44,270 nucleotides of DNA from positions 1,010,955 to 1,055,224 of the forward strand of contig BFEA01000427.1 of NCBI GenBank assembly GCA_003427395.1. The letters are read 5' to 3'. The notes below the pieces were generated by a model. That model had not been told where the DNA came from. It ran no database searches and saw only the letters and a program-made list of their open reading frames with translations. Made by a program: the position numbers and the translations under genes. Shown here in pieces: positions 41,900-44,270 of this stretch. The first letter of the stretch is position 1; the number at the start of each line of letters is the position of its first letter. Source of the stretch: Chara braunii (Eukaryota > Streptophyta > Charophyceae > Charales > Characeae).

Positions 41900-43205
41900 T
41901 TTCGCACTCAGTACCACCACTGCCCCGACTATTGCGACCTTTCGGGGTGGCAAGACCGTCCCGAACTACTCTCTCGGGGAAAACGGTCTTGTGTACTGGC
42001 ACGGTTCGCAGGGCACCAGAGAGCCCCGTATTTGNGTTCCCTCCACTGGACAGCTACGTGTCCGGGCAGTGGCAGAGTTCCATGACCAGGCAGCCGCCGG
42101 TCGTATGGGCTTCCACAAGACGTTGGCTCGTGTGAGCCGCCAATACGTCTGGCCGAAGTGCAAGGACTTTGTGAAGGACTACGTCGCAGAGTGTCCCACC
42201 TGTCAGGAGGTGAACAGTGCGAACCACCTGCCTTATGGTTTGCTCCAACCTCTTCCGATCCCTGTGGGTTGTTGGCAGTCCATCTCAATGGACTTCATCG
42301 GTCCTCTTCGTCCGCCGACCCCCCGCGGTCATGATGTTATCCTGGTCTCCGACCCCGCACGGTCATGATGCTATCCTGGTCGTCGTCGACCGCTTTACGA
42401 AGCGCACACGCTTTGTTCCCTGCCGCTATGCCATCAGTGCACGTGAGGTCGCCGACATCGTGTTTGACCGAGTCGTGCGTGACCACGACTTACCTCTGAG
42501 CATCATATCTGACCATGACCCGTGCTTTATCCACCGCTTCTGGCAACGACTCCACGAGGTGTATGGCACCCAGCTCCGCTTCTCCTCGTCTTACCATCCC
42601 CAGACTGATGATCGGACCAAGGTGACGAACAAGACTCTCGGAGATATTCTCCAAAAGATTGTTCGTGACAACCAGCAATGGGATCTTCATCTTGCCCACA
42701 CGGAGATACCTACAACCACGCCGTCTCGCCAGCCACGGGGATGACGCCTTACTATTGCGACCTCGACTATCACCCTCATGTTCCCGTGGACTTCCTTCGA
42801 CCGTCACAGATGCACCCCGACACAAGTTGTCTCGCACTGGATGATTGGGTTGCACACATGACGTCGACCGCGCATGAGCACATAGCCGCTTCCCAGACTC
42901 GCATGACCTCACGTGCGAACCGATCGAGGATAAATCATCCATTCAAAGTCGGTGATGATGTGATTATCGACGTTCGCCACTTACAGCTCGAAGCGGACAC
43001 ACTTCACAAGTTCCGACGTCGCTTCTTTGACCCATGTCACATTCTCTAGGTTGTCGGCTCTGATACGACATCTAGCCTGGTGTAGGGCCAAACCCCGGTA
43101 GACTTTCGAGCCTTAGTCGACCCCACTGCGGATCCCAGTTGGCTCGGCCCACCCACGCTCATGCTCAGGGCGCAGGCCATTCGTCCCAGGGTCACCCCCA
43201 CCTAG
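41900..43205 (+). pseudogene. Integrase of element C, catalytic Glu lost
   Basis: The zinc finger has AEFHDQAAAGRMGFHKTL, where the second His of the usual H-D-x-x-x-G-H is Arg, then CPTCQEVN. The core starts with SMDFIGPL. A 34-bp tandem duplication (42327-42394) shifts the frame, which continues with VVVDRFTKRTRFVPC and IISDHDPCFIHRFW. The expected Glu of GQTE is Lys (DDRTKVTNKTL, codon 42619-42621). Another shift near 42720 leads to GMTPYYCDLDYHP, and the C-terminal domain FKVGDDVIIDVRHLQLE runs to 43049. Traces continue to about 43205. No chromodomain is seen. The enzyme could not be active. Confidence 0.88.
42327..42394. repeat. 34-bp tandem duplication in the element C integrase
   Basis: GGTCATGATG.TATCCTGGTC occurs at 42327 and 42361, with 34 bp between starts. 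The length is not a multiple of three and it accounts for the frame change inside the integrase. Confidence 0.9.
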
Positions 43206-44086
43206 TGCTTTGAGATGGATGGGGGTGGGCCATCGCGAGAGAGAGCTTTGACATTGGGGATGTAGCTCAGCCCTCACGCCGGGTGGCAGTCTTGCTGGTC
43301 ATTCGGCAATGCTGATTTTTTTTATTCTTGGTTGTGTTCTCAAGCAATTGCTCTTTCTAATACGCAGGCAGTCCAAGGGTTCTTTGAGGGTTTTTTTCTC
43401 TTGTGCACAGGCTAAGCGTCATCCTTAGGCCGCACACCATTTCCCTAAGCTTTGCAACTTTGCGGCGCCATCGGGGTGCGGCGATGCCGTCCTCCCCCTC
43501 GCAACCTTCGAGTCTTATGCATTTCATCCACCATTCTTGACGCAGACCCCTTAGTCTTTACGGGGCCTCTACATGCATGCACACACAACTTCTCATTTCC
43601 CTTAGCACGATTGCACTTCATTCTCTCATTTACTCTCCAAGTCTCAAACGCAAAGGTCATTTCCATGGATTGGCTTTATGTCGTGGTCTCGTAGCCCCTT
43701 TGCCACTCTTCCCTTTCCATTTGCCGCCCGGTTCCTCCCGACCCTATTCCGCTTAAGACATCCCTAGCCTTCACTTACCTGCACTGTCCCACACAAAGCA
43801 AAGATCCATACAATTCCCCGTTGGGGGTCAACACATAGCCCTTCCCGCATGCCTATCTTTTCCACGCTCTTCTCATAGTCATGCAGTCGGAGAAATGGTT
43901 GAGTCAAACTAACCTCGCTTTAGCTTAATACTTTATCCGGATTCCGTCTTTTCCCATTTTTCCAAACATCCATTTTTTTTGCTTTCTTGGTGGCACAAGG
44001 GACCGACTACCCATCCCTTGCCCTCTCTCTCCACCAAGTGAGGTCTGATCTCTTTTTACTGTTCGCACCCTGGCAATGTAACAAGT
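43206..44086. other. Downstream of element C, no gene recognised
   Basis: No coding frame is supported. The plus strand is pyrimidine-rich in places. It should hold the polypurine tract and 3' LTR of element C if these exist; a purine stretch GATGGATGGGGGTGGG at 43214-43229 is a candidate, but no matching LTR was found upstream of 38960. Confidence 0.4.
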
Positions 44087-44176
44087 GAGGGGAGAGGGGT
44101 TAGTCATATGCCAAGTGAGGGAAGGGGAGAGAGAGGGGGCAAGGTGAAGAGGGAGAAAGAGAGGAGTGGGAGAGGG

Positions 44177-44270
<94 letters not shown>
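44087..44270. repeat. Purine-rich tract with GATA and GA microsatellites
   Basis: The last 180 bases are nearly pure purine apart from a few T. (GATA)n spans about 44177-44230 (13 to 14 units) and (GA)n runs to the window end. Confidence 0.98.

Larger units (their letters stand above)
38960..43205 (+). mobile_element. Gypsy element C: Ty3/gypsy retrotransposon of a second lineage, inactive
   Basis: Zinc knuckle, protease, reverse transcriptase, RNase H and integrase follow in the gypsy order on the plus strand. Sequence signatures differ from A and B (DSGSQGDFI protease, a long insert in RNase H, no chromodomain motif seen), so it belongs to another lineage. Most of gag is missing. At least four frame changes and three TAG stops inactivate it. 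LTRs were not found at either side. Confidence 0.9.

Noticed and set aside
43256-43270. GGGGATGTAGCTCAG, identical to the 5' end of a plant-type tRNA-Ala with box A
   Set aside because: The following bases give no D-stem closure, anticodon arm or box B within 90 bp, so it is at most a 15-nt fragment or chance.

Overview
This window looks like a piece of a large, repeat-rich eukaryotic nuclear genome. I see no convincing intact host gene, no bacterial gene layout, no rRNA and no complete tRNA. The contents are decayed retrotransposons: APE-type LINEs whose ORF2 has endonuclease, reverse transcriptase and a CCHC tail, and Ty3/gypsy elements. One gypsy element ends in a chromodomain-like tail, and another region carries a primer-binding site of the TGGTATC..GAGC type that is common in land plants and their algal relatives. 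A streptophyte (a charophyte alga such as Chara, or another green plant lineage) is my best guess, by inference only. Two unresolved gaps (11167-11691 and 32292-33191) and Nextera mate-pair junction adaptor sequence at two places (11143-11166 and 13232-13269) show that this is a draft assembly with local misjoins.

Layout. 1-8946 (minus strand): a nearly full-length LINE (called L1 here) with a very long Gln-rich ORF1 carrying a variant zinc knuckle, then ORF2. 9675-11020 (plus): a truncated copy of the same LINE's ORF1 (L3), in inverted orientation to L1. 11143-11691: adaptor and gap. 11692-17416 (plus): probable 5' LTR, primer-binding site and a gypsy element (A) that keeps gag and integrase but has lost protease, reverse transcriptase and RNase H. 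18358-21745 (minus): a gypsy element (B) with protease remnant, reverse transcriptase, RNase H, integrase and chromodomain-like tail. 21745-23650 (plus): the 3' part of a LINE (L4), joined to B inside its protease. 26083-32203 (plus): a diverged LINE of the same family (L2), cut off in the reverse transcriptase by a run of GC-rich palindromes and a gap. 33192-37890: non-coding, mostly AT-rich DNA with hairpins, a 120-bp repeat array holding a hAT-like MITE, an array of nine hairpins with a shared loop and different stems, and 12-bp repeat arrays. 37899-38546: an unrecognised 216-codon reading frame with one internal stop. 38960-43205 (plus): a third gypsy element (C) of another lineage. The window ends in GATA/GA microsatellite.

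How it fits together. The retrotransposons are all inactive. Frameshifts are many, several caused by tandem duplications of 22, 34 and 70 bp, and many in-frame stops look like C-to-T or G-to-A changes (CGA, CAG or CAA to stop; TGG to TGA/TAG). Integrase or endonuclease catalytic residues are lost in three elements. This is what long-silenced, methylated repeats would be expected to look like. The least explained part is 33.2-38.6 kb: the hairpin array at 35969-36719 has self-complementary stems that differ from copy to copy around one conserved loop.
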